The notes: generated by a model from the sequence alone, not told the origin. Shown: positions 15,868 through 24,993, counted from the stretch's first letter. The stretch: 64,000 nt of DNA from JAWXBK01 sp040878185 (GCA_040878185.1 JBBDMS010000043.1:15811-79810); one strand, 5' to 3'. A program made the numbers and translations.

Positions 15868-17541
15868 TCAGGCGTCGGCGCGCTTGATTCCGGAGATCGG
15901 ATGGGCCGCCCGCTTGGCCAGAAGATTGTTGAGCCAGTCGGGATCCATCTCCGGCACGGACGACAGCAGCAGTTCGGTATAGGCCGGATGCGGCGGCTGC
16001 AGTACCTCGGTCTTGAGGCCCTGCTGCACGACCTTGCCCTGATACATGACGACGATCTCGTCGGCGATCGCGCGAACCGTGGCGATATCGTGCGTAATGA
16101 AGAGATAGGAGACGTTGAGCTCGCTCTGCAGCCGCAGCAGCAGCTTGAGGATGCCCTCCTGCACGATCTGGTCGAGCGCCGACGTGACTTCGTCGCAGAT
16201 GATCAGATCGGGCTCCGCCGCGAGCGCGCGGGCGATGCAGATACGCTGCTTCTGTCCGCCGGAAAGCTCGCCCGGCAACCGGTCATAGAAGCTCTCGTCG
16301 AGTTCGATGAGCTCAAGCAGCTCGATCACCCGCTTTTCGCGCGCGCGTCCCTTGAGGCCGAGATACAGTTCCGCCGGTCGGCCGATCAGATCGCTGACGC
16401 GGTGCCGGGGATTCATCGCGGTATCCGCCATCTGGTAGATCATCTGGATGCGGCGCAGGCTGTCCTTGGTGCGCTGCTTCAACGCCGGCGGCAGGGGCTT
16501 GCCTTCGAAGATCACCTGGCCCTTGCTGGGTGGCAGCAGGCCGGTAATGACCCGCGCCAGCGTGGATTTGCCCGATCCGGATTCGCCGACGACCGCGACC
16601 GTGCGGCCGCGCGGAACCTTGACGGTGACGTCGTCGAGCACCGTCACCGAATTGCCATAGCTCGCCGTGACGTGATCGATCGAGAGGATGATTTCCTGAC
16701 CGGGACGCTCGGGGGTTTCCAGCTCCCGCACCGCCCAGAGCGACTTCGTGTAATCCTCTTTCGGGTTGGTCAGCATTTCGCGCGTCGGCGCCTGCTCGAC
16801 TTCCTTGCCGTAGCGCAGCACCTTGATCCGGTCGGCCATCTGGGCGACCACCGCCAGATCGTGCGTGATGTAGATCGCCGCGGTATGAAACTGTTCGACA
16901 ATATCGCGGATCGCCGCCAGCACCTCGACCTGCGTCGTCACGTCGAGCGCCGTGGTCGGCTCGTCGAACACGATCAGATCGGGCCGGCAGGCCATGGCCA
17001 TCGCGGTCATCGCCCGCTGCAATTGCCCGCCCGATACCTGGTGCGGATAGCGATAGCCGATCTTGTCGGGATTGGGCAGCCGCAGGCGCCCGTAAAGCTC
17101 TTTCGCATCGGCGATCGCATCGGCGCGGCTGCGCGTGCCCTCGCGTACGCCGGTCTCGATCGTCTGCTCGAGGATCGGATGTGCCGGATTAAAGGCAGCG
17201 GCTGCGCTCTGCGCGACGTAGGCGATGCGCGAACCCCATAATTTTCTCTTGGCTTCCAGCTCGGCTTTCACAAGGTCGATGCCATCGAAGACGATGGAGC
17301 CGGCGGTGATCCGGCAACCCGGCCGCGCGTATCCCATTGCCGCCAGACCGAGGGTTGACTTGCCGGCGCCGGATTCGCCGATCAGACCGAGCACCTCGCC
17401 GCGATGAAGCGTCAGGTCGACGCCCTTGACGATCGGGTGCCAGACATCGTCGCTCTGGCCCTCGATATAAAGCCCGCGAATTTCCAGCAGCGTGTCGCCC
17501 TTGGCGCGCGCCGGCGCTGCTTTTTGATCAGCCGTCATCAC
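15868..17541 (-). CDS. dipeptide/oligopeptide-type ABC transporter, fused ATPase (DppD-DppF)
   Basis: A 557-residue protein with two complete ABC ATPase domains in one chain. The first Walker A is GESGAGKST with VSGGQLQRAM and LIVFDEPTTALD; the second is GESGSGKST with LSGGQKQRICIARAL and LIICDEVTSALD. Peptide, nickel and opine importers normally use two separate ATPases (DppD, DppF); fused versions are common in alphaproteobacteria. It powers the permeases encoded directly upstream. Its start overlaps the dppC-like gene by 14 bases; MTADQ at 17538 is an equally likely start to MMTADQ at 17541. Confidence 0.92.
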   Translation of the reverse strand: MMTADQKAAPARAKGDTLLEIRGLYIEGQSDDVWHPIVKGVDLTLHRGEVLGLIGESGAGKSTLGLAAMGYARPGCRITAGSIVFDGIDLVKAELEAKRKLWGSRIAYVAQSAAAAFNPAHPILEQTIETGVREGTRSRADAIADAKELYGRLRLPNPDKIGYRYPHQVSGGQLQRAMTAMAMACRPDLIVFDEPTTALDVTTQVEVLAAIRDIVEQFHTAAIYITHDLAVVAQMADRIKVLRYGKEVEQAPTREMLTNPKEDYTKSLWAVRELETPERPGQEIILSIDHVTASYGNSVTVLDDVTVKVPRGRTVAVVGESGSGKSTLARVITGLLPPSKGQVIFEGKPLPPALKQRTKDSLRRIQMIYQMADTAMNPRHRVSDLIGRPAELYLGLKGRAREKRVIELLELIELDESFYDRLPGELSGGQKQRICIARALAAEPDLIICDEVTSALDQIVQEGILKLLLRLQSELNVSYLFITHDIATVRAIADEIVVMYQGKVVQQGLKTEVLQPPHPAYTELLLSSVPEMDPDWLNNLLAKRAAHPISGIKRADA

Positions 17542-18424
17542 GCAACCCGCTCGTCTTGTGGAGGAACCAGTCGACCACGAAGTTCACAGCCACGGTCAAC
17601 AGCGCGATCGCGCCGGCCGGCAGCAGCGGCGTGATATCGCCATAGGAAATCAGCGTCGCGTTCTCGCGCACCATGGACCCCCAGTCGGCCGTCGGCGGCT
17701 GGATGCCGAGCCCGAGGAAGGAGAGCGCGCTGATGGTCAGAAACACGAAGCAGAAGCGCAGACCGAACTCGGCGACCAGCGGCGGCAGAATGTTGGGCAG
17801 AATCTCGCGGCCCATGATCCAGCCAAGCCCCTCGCCGCGCAGCCTCGCGGACTCAACATAGTCCATCACGACGACGTTCATGGCGACGGAACGCGTCAGG
17901 CGATAGACGCGTGTCGAGTCGAGAATGGCGATGATGAGAATGATGTTCGTCGTCGACGGGCCGACGATCGACAGCAACATCAGCGCGAAGATGAGGGCAG
18001 GAATGGCCATCAGCACATCGACCCCCCGACTGACGAACTGGTCAGCCCAGCCGCGCATGATCGAAACGAGAATGCCCAGTATGCCGCCGATGAGGAACGC
18101 CAGAATCGTCGTCGCGAATGCGATACCGATTGTATTGCGGGCGCCGTAGATCATGCGGGTCAGCATGTCGCGCCCAAGCTGGTCGGTGCCGAGCAGATGC
18201 TCGCTGCTCCATGGCTCGAAGGCAGCACCGGTCGCTTCCGATTCCGGAAAGGGCGCAATCCAGGGCGCAAACAAAGCCACGAAGACATAGAGAAAAACGA
18301 CGATGAGACCGAACCAGGCGGTCGGCGGGGCTTTCTTCAAGCCACGCCAGGCGCGGCTGCGGAAGCCGCGGCGACGGCGAACGATGGGCGGCTCCACTGC
18401 CATACCTGGGGTCTCGGCGCTCAT
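17528..18424 (-). CDS. dipeptide-type ABC transporter permease (DppC-like)
   Basis: The 298-residue inner-membrane permease has an N-terminal helix (TAWFGLIVVFLYVFVALFAP), the DppC signature HLLGTDQLGRDMLTRMIYGAR, several membrane helices and an EAA-type loop (YVESARLRGEGLGWIMGREILPN) that contacts the ATPase. The C-terminal segment FLGLGIQPPTADWGSMVREN is family-typical. It forms an ATGA overlap with the preceding permease (18421-18424). Its stop lies inside the fused ATPase gene, so the subunits are translationally coupled. Confidence 0.92.
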   Translation of the reverse strand: MSAETPGMAVEPPIVRRRRGFRSRAWRGLKKAPPTAWFGLIVVFLYVFVALFAPWIAPFPESEATGAAFEPWSSEHLLGTDQLGRDMLTRMIYGARNTIGIAFATTILAFLIGGILGILVSIMRGWADQFVSRGVDVLMAIPALIFALMLLSIVGPSTTNIILIIAILDSTRVYRLTRSVAMNVVVMDYVESARLRGEGLGWIMGREILPNILPPLVAEFGLRFCFVFLTISALSFLGLGIQPPTADWGSMVRENATLISYGDITPLLPAGAIALLTVAVNFVVDWFLHKTSGLRDDG

Positions 18425-19401
18425 CGCGGATGCAACAGTCTGGGATTGGTGACGATCGAAATGATGTCGGCCGCCAGATTGAGCAGGATATAGGTCACCG
18501 CAAAGATGAGCGCGCAGGCCTGCACGACGGGAATATCGCGAGCAGACACCGAATCGACCATGAGCTGCCCGATTCCGGGATAGACATAGACCACTTCGAC
18601 GACGACCACGCCGACGACCAGATAAGCGAGGTTAAAGGCGATGACGGTCGCGATCGGCGCCCAGGCATTGGGCAGTGCATGGCGCAGAATTACCTGCATG
18701 CGCGGCGTGCCCTTGAGATACGCCATTTCGATATAGGGACTTGCCAACAGATTGATGATCGCCGCGCGCGTCATGCGCATCATGTGCGCAACGATCACCA
18801 ACGTGAGCGTCATTGCAGGAAGGGTCGTCCGGGCGAAGCGCTCGAGCAGCGGTGTGTCGGCGCCGACATTGGCAAGCGAATAGAAGATCGGCAGCTTGAT
18901 CGCCAGGAAGTACATCAGGATGTAGGCGACGAAAAACTCGGGAAACGAGATCGTCGTCAGCGTCAGCGAATTCACCACGCGGTCGAAGACGCTGTTGCGA
19001 TAGAAGGCGGCAAGAATGCCGAGGGTCAAAGCGAGTGGAACAGCGATGATGGCGGTGAAGCTCGCGAGGAACAGTGTGTTGTAGAGGCGCGGCGCAATCA
19101 GGTCCGCGACCGATCGTTCCTGACCGCCGCCCAGCGCGCCGAGGCCCGAAAATGAAACACCGAAATCGCCCTGAACAACGCCGAGGATCCAGGCGACATA
19201 CCGTTCGACCGGCGGTTTGTCCAATCCGACGGTGCGTTGGAAGGCAGCGACAGTGTCGGGTGTTGCGGCCTGGCCGAGGATCGCTTTCGCGAAGTCGCCT
19301 GGCAGAAGCTCGATTCCGATGAAGATGATCACCGAGACCACGAACAGCGTCACGAGGCCGAGCCCCAGTCGCTGCAATACGGTCCGGAGAACCGGGTTCA
19401 C
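18421..19401 (-). CDS. dipeptide-type ABC transporter permease (DppB-like)
   Basis: A 326-residue permease: an N-terminal helix (LGLGLVTLFVVSVIIFIGIE), the sequence GLDKPPVERYVAWILGVVQGDFGVS typical of DppB, five further hydrophobic segments and the coupling loop YIEMAYLKGTPRMQVILRHALPN. The start codon is GTG at 19401, preceded by GGAG nine bases away. A hairpin with a TTCG loop (19415-19436) lies directly upstream of this site and could reduce initiation, giving lower permease than binding-protein levels. It works with the DppC-like subunit as a membrane heterodimer. Confidence 0.92.
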   Translation of the reverse strand: MNPVLRTVLQRLGLGLVTLFVVSVIIFIGIELLPGDFAKAILGQAATPDTVAAFQRTVGLDKPPVERYVAWILGVVQGDFGVSFSGLGALGGGQERSVADLIAPRLYNTLFLASFTAIIAVPLALTLGILAAFYRNSVFDRVVNSLTLTTISFPEFFVAYILMYFLAIKLPIFYSLANVGADTPLLERFARTTLPAMTLTLVIVAHMMRMTRAAIINLLASPYIEMAYLKGTPRMQVILRHALPNAWAPIATVIAFNLAYLVVGVVVVEVVYVYPGIGQLMVDSVSARDIPVVQACALIFAVTYILLNLAADIISIVTNPRLLHPR

Positions 19402-19414
19402 CGGCGGACACTCC

Positions 19415-19436
19415 GACCGTCTCCGAAGAGACGGTC
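19415..19436 (-). promoter_or_regulatory. TTCG-tetraloop hairpin before the DppB-like start
   Basis: On the minus strand GACCGTCTC pairs perfectly with GAGACGGTC around a TTCG loop, a highly stable RNA hairpin. It ends a few bases before the GGAG site of the GTG start at 19401. A run of seven T residues lies upstream of it rather than downstream, so it is not a standard terminator. It may be an mRNA stabiliser or a translation-limiting structure. Confidence 0.6.
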
Positions 19437-19498
19437 TTCAGAAAAAAATTTCGGTGACGAGATGCGCATCACGCCTGTCCCCCTCGGAAATTCGGATC

Positions 19499-19526
19499 GG
19501 GGCGCCGGTCCCAAGACCGACGCCCC
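19499..19526 (-). promoter_or_regulatory. intercistronic hairpin after the binding-protein gene
   Basis: A 12-base stem with one G-T/G-C-type imperfection (GGGGCGTCGGTC and GACCGGCGCCCC in the minus-strand RNA) encloses TTGG, starting 22 bases after the binding-protein stop. No T tract follows, so partial termination or protection against 3' degradation is more likely than full termination. Such hairpins after binding-protein genes commonly set a high binding-protein to permease ratio. Confidence 0.6.
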
Positions 19527-19548
19527 GCCCGATCTCACGATCAGACGC

Positions 19549-21144
19549 TTACGCGAACCACCAGCGTTCGGCGATCTTGAGGCCGTCCGCTTCCCAGTTC
19601 GCTGCCACCTTCCCGTGCGCCAACTCCTTCGAATTTGCGTCGACGAAGTTGTTGAAGACGAGCACGACAACGCCACCATCGTCGTGGACGATCTGCTGCA
19701 TCTCGCCATACATCGCGCCGCGGCTTTCTTCATCGGTCTCGGCGCGCGCCGCGAGGAGCAGTTCGTTGAAGCGCTCATTCTTCCAGAACGTTTCGTTCCA
19801 CGCCGCATCGGGCGCATACGTGGTCGAGAACATCCAGTCGCAGGTCGGCCGGCCACTCCAGTAGGACGCACACCAGCCCTTTTTCAGCCAGACATTGTCC
19901 CAGTAACCGTCGTTCGGCTCGCGCACCACGTTGATGTTGATGCCGCAGGCTGCCGCATCCTGCTGCATCAGAACAGCAGCATCGACCGCGCCGGTGAAGG
20001 CCGCATCGGCCACCGACAGGTCAACATCGAGCGAAGACAGCCCCGCCTTGTTCAAGTGGAACTTCACCTTTTCCGGATCATAGTTGTAGACCGGCTCCGG
20101 ATTGATGGCGTGCTTCACGGTCGGCGCGATCGGGTTGTCGTTGCCCGCGGCGGCGTGACCGAGGAAGATCTTGTCCACGATCTGCTGCCGGTTGAAGCTG
20201 TACTTCAATGCCTGACGTACGTCGACATTGTCGAACGGCGCCATGGTGCAGTTCATCGGCAACACATAGTGGCCATAGCCGGTGACTTCGGTGATGGCGA
20301 TATCGGGATTGCGCTCGAGCAGGCTGAGCGTCTTCAGGTCGGCGCGGCCAATCCAGTGCACTTCACCGGTCGTGAGCGCGTTGGTGCGGGCCGCGATGTC
20401 GGTGATCGCCAGGAACTCGACCTCGTCGAAATACGGCTTGCCATCCTTGAAATAGTTGGGATTCCGCTTGAGCTTGGCGTTCACACCGGGCTCGAACGAT
20501 TCAAGCACGAACGGGCCGGTCCAGACGCCGGACTGCCAGTCGGCCGTGCCGTCGTCGTTCGCCTGCATGATCGGCTGGTGATAGTCGCTGGTAATGTACG
20601 GAAAGTCGGCGTTGCCCGACGCGAGCGTAAAGATCACCGTATCCGGCCCATCGGCTTCGACGCTCGTTACCGCTTCGAGCAACGACTTGGCAGCCGACTG
20701 CGACTCCTCACCCATATGGTGGTGGATCGAGGCGACGACATCGTTAGAGGTCACGTCGCGTCCGTTATGGAACGTGACGCCGGGCGTCAGCTTGTAGATC
20801 CAGCGCGTCGCGCCATCGGCCGACTCAAAGCTCGCAGCCAGATCGCCGACAACGTTGCCGTCTGCATCGATTTCCGTGAGCCCGTTCGCGGCTGCCCCGT
20901 AGAAGGCGCATTGCACGAAGGTGTCCGGCCAGGTGCCGGGATCGAGCGAGTCAGTCGTCGCACCATGCGCCATGCCGAACCGTGCGAACCCGCCCTGCTT
21001 GGGTTCCTGCGCCTTGCCGACTTCGGCAAGCAATGTCGTGGCGAACGCGGTTGTGACGCCGAGCGCAGCGGCCCGACCCAAAAATTCGCGACGGCTGATC
21101 CGGCCCTTCGCAACCTGCTGCTGCCAATATCTGATTTCAAGCAT
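19549..21144 (-). CDS. dipeptide/opine-type ABC transporter substrate-binding protein
   Basis: A 531-residue periplasmic binding protein (SBP_bac_5 family). The N-terminus contains a Tat-type motif SRREFLGRAAALG and a hydrophobic stretch ending near LAEVGKAQ, so it is probably exported folded. Recognisable segments are TRWIYKLTPGVTFHNGRDVTSNDV, which is the classic DppA/OppA signature region, DVRQALKYSFNRQQIVDKIF and PFVLESFEPG. The ligand cannot be read from the sequence; the linked flavoprotein and saccharopine-dehydrogenase-like genes suggest a peptide, opine or N-methylated compound. GGGAGGCAAGC precedes the ATG. It is the first gene of the operon. Confidence 0.9.
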   Translation of the reverse strand: MLEIRYWQQQVAKGRISRREFLGRAAALGVTTAFATTLLAEVGKAQEPKQGGFARFGMAHGATTDSLDPGTWPDTFVQCAFYGAAANGLTEIDADGNVVGDLAASFESADGATRWIYKLTPGVTFHNGRDVTSNDVVASIHHHMGEESQSAAKSLLEAVTSVEADGPDTVIFTLASGNADFPYITSDYHQPIMQANDDGTADWQSGVWTGPFVLESFEPGVNAKLKRNPNYFKDGKPYFDEVEFLAITDIAARTNALTTGEVHWIGRADLKTLSLLERNPDIAITEVTGYGHYVLPMNCTMAPFDNVDVRQALKYSFNRQQIVDKIFLGHAAAGNDNPIAPTVKHAINPEPVYNYDPEKVKFHLNKAGLSSLDVDLSVADAAFTGAVDAAVLMQQDAAACGININVVREPNDGYWDNVWLKKGWCASYWSGRPTCDWMFSTTYAPDAAWNETFWKNERFNELLLAARAETDEESRGAMYGEMQQIVHDDGGVVVLVFNNFVDANSKELAHGKVAANWEADGLKIAERWWFA

Positions 21145-21595
21145 GCTTGCCTCCCTGTGGCATCGTTAGTACGCACAAACACATCGCGATGGCCTTCTTG
21201 ATCGGGCCCGGCCGGGACATCGTCCCATGCACGGCATGCGCTTGCGGTCTGCGGCTACTTTATAGAGACCTGCGGGGGCGATCCAGTCGCTAATCGCGGG
21301 CGGAACGGAGCGTCGGCCCACCGCGCTTCGGTCGCGCGACGCGCCCGGAATAGAGGCTTTGCTGACGCAAGGAGTGCAAAAGCGGTCGCGCAGCGGCCAT
21401 CTTAATCGTTGGATCAAGCCGGATCGCGCCGTCCGCCCGTCGAGCAACGGCGCCCCTGCTCGCGTTGCGCGAAGCGTGTCTTATGTCCGTCATGTTGCGG
21501 CGAGGATCGGCGGCAGTGCGCCCGGGATGCCTGAACCAGGTCGGTCAAATCGAAATCCGGCAAACAAAGTCCGGCGTTCAAAAGGAGGGCCGTTC
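21145..21595. other. gene-free region upstream of the binding-protein operon
   Basis: About 450 bases between the ABC binding-protein start and the cspA terminator contain no convincing gene on either strand. The promoter of the leftward operon must lie here, but no clear -35/-10 pair was found. Nothing else was recognised. Confidence 0.5.
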
Positions 21596-21596
21596 A

Positions 21597-21634
21597 AAAG
21601 AAGAAGGCCGCTCCGGGGATCGCCCGGCGCGGCC
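21597..21634 (-). terminator. intrinsic terminator of cspA
   Basis: On the minus strand a GC-rich stem, GGCCGC-G-CCGGG pairing with CCCGG-A-GCGGCC around a short loop (21606-21634), is followed at once by TTCTTCTTTT (complement of 21596-21605). Starting 32 bases after the cspA stop codon, this is a textbook rho-independent terminator. Confidence 0.88.
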
Positions 21635-21666
21635 CTCGCTGCCACCATCGAAGGCGGCGAGAGTGG

Positions 21667-21876
21667 TCAGTCCTGGACGACGAGATTGTCGGCGGCGGAC
21701 TTCCCGTTGCGGCCGGGGACGAGGTCGTAGGTGACCTTCTGGCCTTCGCGCAAGCTGCGCAGTCCCGCCCGCTCGACGGCAGAAATATGGACGAACGCGT
21801 CCTTGGAGCCGTCATCGGGCTGGATGAACCCGTAGCCCTTCTCGGCGTTGAACCACTTCACAGTTCCGGTAGCCAT
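21667..21876 (-). CDS. cspA: cold-shock protein, CspA family
   Basis: A 69-residue single cold-shock domain that binds single-stranded RNA and DNA. RNP1 is KWFNAEKGYGFI (residues about 7-18) and RNP2 is DAFVHIS (about 26-32); the length equals typical CspA. The start at 21876 follows AGAGGAGTGGCTT. A leader region upstream without genes and the strong terminator downstream indicate a monocistronic transcript, as usual for csp genes. The C-terminal half (KVTYDLVPGRNGKSAADNL) has the common alphaproteobacterial form. Whether it is cold-induced or constitutive cannot be told. Confidence 0.95.
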   Translation of the reverse strand: MATGTVKWFNAEKGYGFIQPDDGSKDAFVHISAVERAGLRSLREGQKVTYDLVPGRNGKSAADNLVVQD

Positions 21877-22201
21877 AAGCCACTCCTCTGGAGGTAAAGC
21901 GACAGACGAGGCGCGGCACCGCGAGCGACCCATCCGGTAACGTTCACAATGTCAGGGAGCAACCGTCTGGGCTGCCGGAGCAGCCGGGAGAGGTACGCGC
22001 GACAAACATGTAACGTCCGATAATAGATTTATTCGGACCTATTTTCCCGTCAAGTCAAAAACCGGCGGTTCGCGGCCATCTCGCGCGTGCATCGATGCAC
22101 TGCAACAAAATCCGGCTCCGTCGGGAAGCCCTTGGATCAGCGCAGATTTTGGCGGCGTCGAGGGGCCCTGCCCGGGGACGGACGTTGCCCCGCAAAATCA
22201 G
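21877..22201. other. cspA leader/promoter region, no gene
   Basis: About 325 bases separate cspA from the cysA stop and contain no gene. An AT-rich stretch at about 22015-22055 carries TATTAT on the minus strand (complement of 22018-22023), with a TTGACG about 22 bases upstream, too far for a normal -35. If transcription starts there the cspA leader would be about 130-140 bases, in the range of structured csp leaders. The downstream end of cysA shows no clear terminator. Confidence 0.35.
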
Positions 22202-23242
22202 CTACGCACCGGGGTAGATCTCCCAATGCCGCGGCTCGACCGAAACCGTGCCGAGCGAGCGCGCATTGAGCGCGGCCGGCAGATCGACCTCGATCCGGTG
22301 TCCGGCGTCGCCGACGGCGATCTCGACCCGGCGCAATGCACCGTGACGCCGCGAGGACACCACCTTGCCGGTGATGCCGCCGCCGCCGGTCGGATCGATG
22401 GCGACGCCGTGCGGCCTCAGAAAGAGTTGTGCCGGGCCATCGGGCAATGACGTATCCGGCAATGCCAGTTCGCCGCCATCGATATGGATGCGGCCGCCGC
22501 GGACCGAGACCGGAATGATGTTCGATTCGCCGATAAATCCGAACACGAATGACGATGCCGGTTTGTCGTAGATTTCGTCGGGCGTGCCGATCTGTTCGAT
22601 CTGCCCCTGGTTCATGACGACGATGCGATCGGCCAGTTCGAGCGCCTCTTCCTGGTCGTGCGTGACGAACACCGTCGTGTGACCGGTGCGGTCGTGGATC
22701 TCGCGCAGCCAGCGACGCAACTCCTTGCGCACCTTTGCGTCGAGCGCACCGAACGGCTCGTCCAGAAGCAGCACCCGCGGCTCGATCGCGAGCGCGCGCG
22801 CGAGTGCTACGCGCTGGCGCTGTCCGCCGGAGAGCTGTGCGGGATACCGGTTCTCCAACCCCGAAAGCTGGACGAGGTCGAGCAGCTCGCTGGCGCGACG
22901 GCGGATCTCGGCCTTTGGCGGCCGCGAGGAACCCGGCCGCACCTTGAGACCGAAGGCGATATTTTCCGCGACCGTCATGTGGCGGAACAGCGCGTAGTGT
23001 TGGAAGACGAAGCCGACATTGCGTTCCTGCACCGATCTGCGCGACGCGTCTTCATCGCCGAAATAGATCGCGCCGTCGGTTGGGAATTCCAACCCGGCGA
23101 TCAGGCGCAGAAGCGTGGTCTTGCCCGACCCGGAAGGCCCGAGCAGCGCGATCAGCTCGCCCGAGCGGATGTCGAGCGATACATCGTTGAGCGCGGGAAA
23201 GCGGTCGAATTCCTTGCGGACGTTGACGACCTTCAGTTCCAT
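22202..23242 (-). CDS. cysA: sulfate/thiosulfate ABC transporter ATPase
   Basis: The 346-residue ATPase of the sulfate importer: Walker A GPSGSGKTT, Q-loop VFQHYALFRHMTV, signature LSGGQRQRVALARAL, Walker B VLLLDEPFGALD, H-loop VFVTHDQEEAL, then a C-terminal TOBE-type regulatory domain (LFLRPHGVAI). CysA sequences specifically show the RHMTVAENIAFGL pattern. GGAGAATTCG lies before the ATG at 23242; a TTG 36 bases upstream is rejected. It is the last gene of the rrf2-sbp-cysT-cysW-cysA operon, ten bases after cysW. Confidence 0.93.
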   Translation of the reverse strand: MELKVVNVRKEFDRFPALNDVSLDIRSGELIALLGPSGSGKTTLLRLIAGLEFPTDGAIYFGDEDASRRSVQERNVGFVFQHYALFRHMTVAENIAFGLKVRPGSSRPPKAEIRRRASELLDLVQLSGLENRYPAQLSGGQRQRVALARALAIEPRVLLLDEPFGALDAKVRKELRRWLREIHDRTGHTTVFVTHDQEEALELADRIVVMNQGQIEQIGTPDEIYDKPASSFVFGFIGESNIIPVSVRGGRIHIDGGELALPDTSLPDGPAQLFLRPHGVAIDPTGGGGITGKVVSSRRHGALRRVEIAVGDAGHRIEVDLPAALNARSLGTVSVEPRHWEIYPGA

Positions 23243-23252
23243 CGAATTCTCC

Positions 23253-24161
23253 TCAATGACCCTTGCCGGCGGCGGCAAGCTGATCGGCGTAGCGCCATTC
23301 GAACCAGGTTTTGATGACCAGCGTCATCAGCGCGAGACCCGCAAGCACAGCCGCCATGCTGAAAGCCGACACCTGCGCCAGCGCCCTGAATTCCTGATAA
23401 TAAAGCTCGATCTGCAACGGCATGGTTACCGTCTCGCCCCTGAGCTTGCCTGAGATCACCGCGACCGCGCCGAACTCGCCCATGGCGCGCGCGTTGCAGA
23501 GCAGGACGCCATAAAGCAGCGCCCATTTCACGTTGGGCAATGTCACATGGAAGAAAGTTCGCCACCCGCCGGCGCCGAGCGAAATTGCCGCCTCTTCGTC
23601 GCCGGTTCCCTGTTCCTGCATCAGCGGGATCAGTTCGCGGGCGATGAAGGGGAATGTGACGAAGATGGTGGCCAGCACAACACCCGGCACCGCGAAGATG
23701 ACGCGAACGCCGAAATCCTCGAGAAGCCACGCGCCCACGGGCGTAAACGGGCCCAGCAGCAGGATGTAGACCAGGCCGGCGACGACGGGTGACACCGAGA
23801 ACGGCAGGTCGATCAGCGAGATGAGGAAGGCCCGCCCGCGAAAGCGATGCTTCGCGATCGCCCAGGCTGCGGCCACGCCGAAAACGAGATTGCAGGGAAC
23901 CGCGATGGCAGCGACCAGAAGCGTGAGCAGGATCGCGGCTATTGCATCGGGATCCTGAAACGTCGCAAGCGCGGAACCGATGCCGAGGCTAAAGGCCTGC
24001 ACGAAAATGATGAGCAACGGCAGGACCAGGAACACGGCCATAATCACAACGGTGAACACAATGAGGACGGTCCTGACCGGGAGCGACTCTGTCACCGGGG
24101 AGCGGAAGCTGCGCGTCGGCGGCGCGGAAGCGGCCGGCAGGCCTCGCGCTGTCTCAGCCAT
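23253..24161 (-). CDS. cysW: sulfate ABC transporter permease CysW
   Basis: A 302-residue inner-membrane permease with six predicted helices. Characteristic CysW segments are DLPFSVSPVVAGLVYILL, GTGDEEAAISLGAGGWRTFFHVTLPN (the EAA coupling loop), GEFGAVAVISG and IELYYQEFRA. It overlaps the cysT stop by eight bases and pairs with CysT in the membrane. The N-terminal 30 residues are a variable cytoplasmic extension. It passes sulfate or thiosulfate delivered by the periplasmic binding protein. Confidence 0.93.
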   Translation of the reverse strand: MAETARGLPAASAPPTRSFRSPVTESLPVRTVLIVFTVVIMAVFLVLPLLIIFVQAFSLGIGSALATFQDPDAIAAILLTLLVAAIAVPCNLVFGVAAAWAIAKHRFRGRAFLISLIDLPFSVSPVVAGLVYILLLGPFTPVGAWLLEDFGVRVIFAVPGVVLATIFVTFPFIARELIPLMQEQGTGDEEAAISLGAGGWRTFFHVTLPNVKWALLYGVLLCNARAMGEFGAVAVISGKLRGETVTMPLQIELYYQEFRALAQVSAFSMAAVLAGLALMTLVIKTWFEWRYADQLAAAGKGH

Positions 24162-24993
24162 TGCCGAACCTCCGCTGGCTCCAGACCTGGATCAGGTTGA
24201 TGAGGAGCAGGATGATGAACGAGACAGTAAGCATGACCGCAGCAATCGCCGCGGCGGCGGGATACTGGCGTTCCTCCAGGCGAAACACGATGAGCAGCGG
24301 CAGAATTTCAGTCTTAAGCGGCAGATTGCCGGCGATGAAGATGACCGAGCCGTATTCCCCCACGGCGCGGGCAAACGCCAGCGCGAAGCCGGTCAGGATC
24401 GCCGGGATCAATGGCGGCAGTAGGACGCGCGGGATCGTGGTTCGCCGCTTCGCGCCGAGCGTGGCGGCTGCTTCCTCGACCTCGCTATCGAAATCCTCGA
24501 GCACCGGCTGCACGGTCCGCACCACGAAAGGCAGGCCGATGAAGACCATCGCGATCCAGATGCCGATCGGCGTATAGGCGATCGTGATGCCCAGGGGCGT
24601 GAACAGGCGGCCGATCCAGCCTTGCGGAACATAAAGTGCGGTGAGCGCAATGCCGGCGACCGCCGTCGGAAGCGCGAAGGGCAGATCGATGATCGCATCG
24701 AGAATACGCCGGCCGAAGAACCGGTAACGCACGAGCACCCAGGCGATCGTCACACCGATGACGACATTGAACAAAGCGGCGAGCAGCGAGGCACCGAAGC
24801 TCAGTCGCAGCGCGGCCAGAAAGCGCGGCCCGGTAACGATTTCCGCGAATGACTTCCAGTCGAGCTCGAATGTCTTGATGTAGAGACCGATGATCGGAAT
24901 GATAACGATGAGCGAAAGATAGAAGATCGTAAAACCGAAGGTCAGCCGGAAGCCCGGAATGATGCTCGGCTCCCGAAATCGAATCCGCCCCAT
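24154..24993 (-). CDS. cysT: sulfate ABC transporter permease CysT (CysU)
   Basis: The 279-residue partner permease. Key segments are IDLPFALPTAVAGIALTALY, EVEEAAATLGAKRRTTIPRVLLPP (coupling loop), ARAVGEYGSVIFIAGNLPLKTEI and VFRLEERQYPAAAAIA, all typical of CysT/CysU. It lies 82 bases after the binding-protein gene with a strong hairpin in between, and its end overlaps cysW. It forms the translocation pore with CysW. Confidence 0.93.
   Translation of the reverse strand: MGRIRFREPSIIPGFRLTFGFTIFYLSLIVIIPIIGLYIKTFELDWKSFAEIVTGPRFLAALRLSFGASLLAALFNVVIGVTIAWVLVRYRFFGRRILDAIIDLPFALPTAVAGIALTALYVPQGWIGRLFTPLGITIAYTPIGIWIAMVFIGLPFVVRTVQPVLEDFDSEVEEAAATLGAKRRTTIPRVLLPPLIPAILTGFALAFARAVGEYGSVIFIAGNLPLKTEILPLLIVFRLEERQYPAAAAIAAVMLTVSFIILLLINLIQVWSQRRFGNG

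Noticed and set aside
19237..21201. A 654-codon rightward open frame
   Set aside because: Antisense to the ABC binding-protein gene; no domain, no ribosome binding site of quality.
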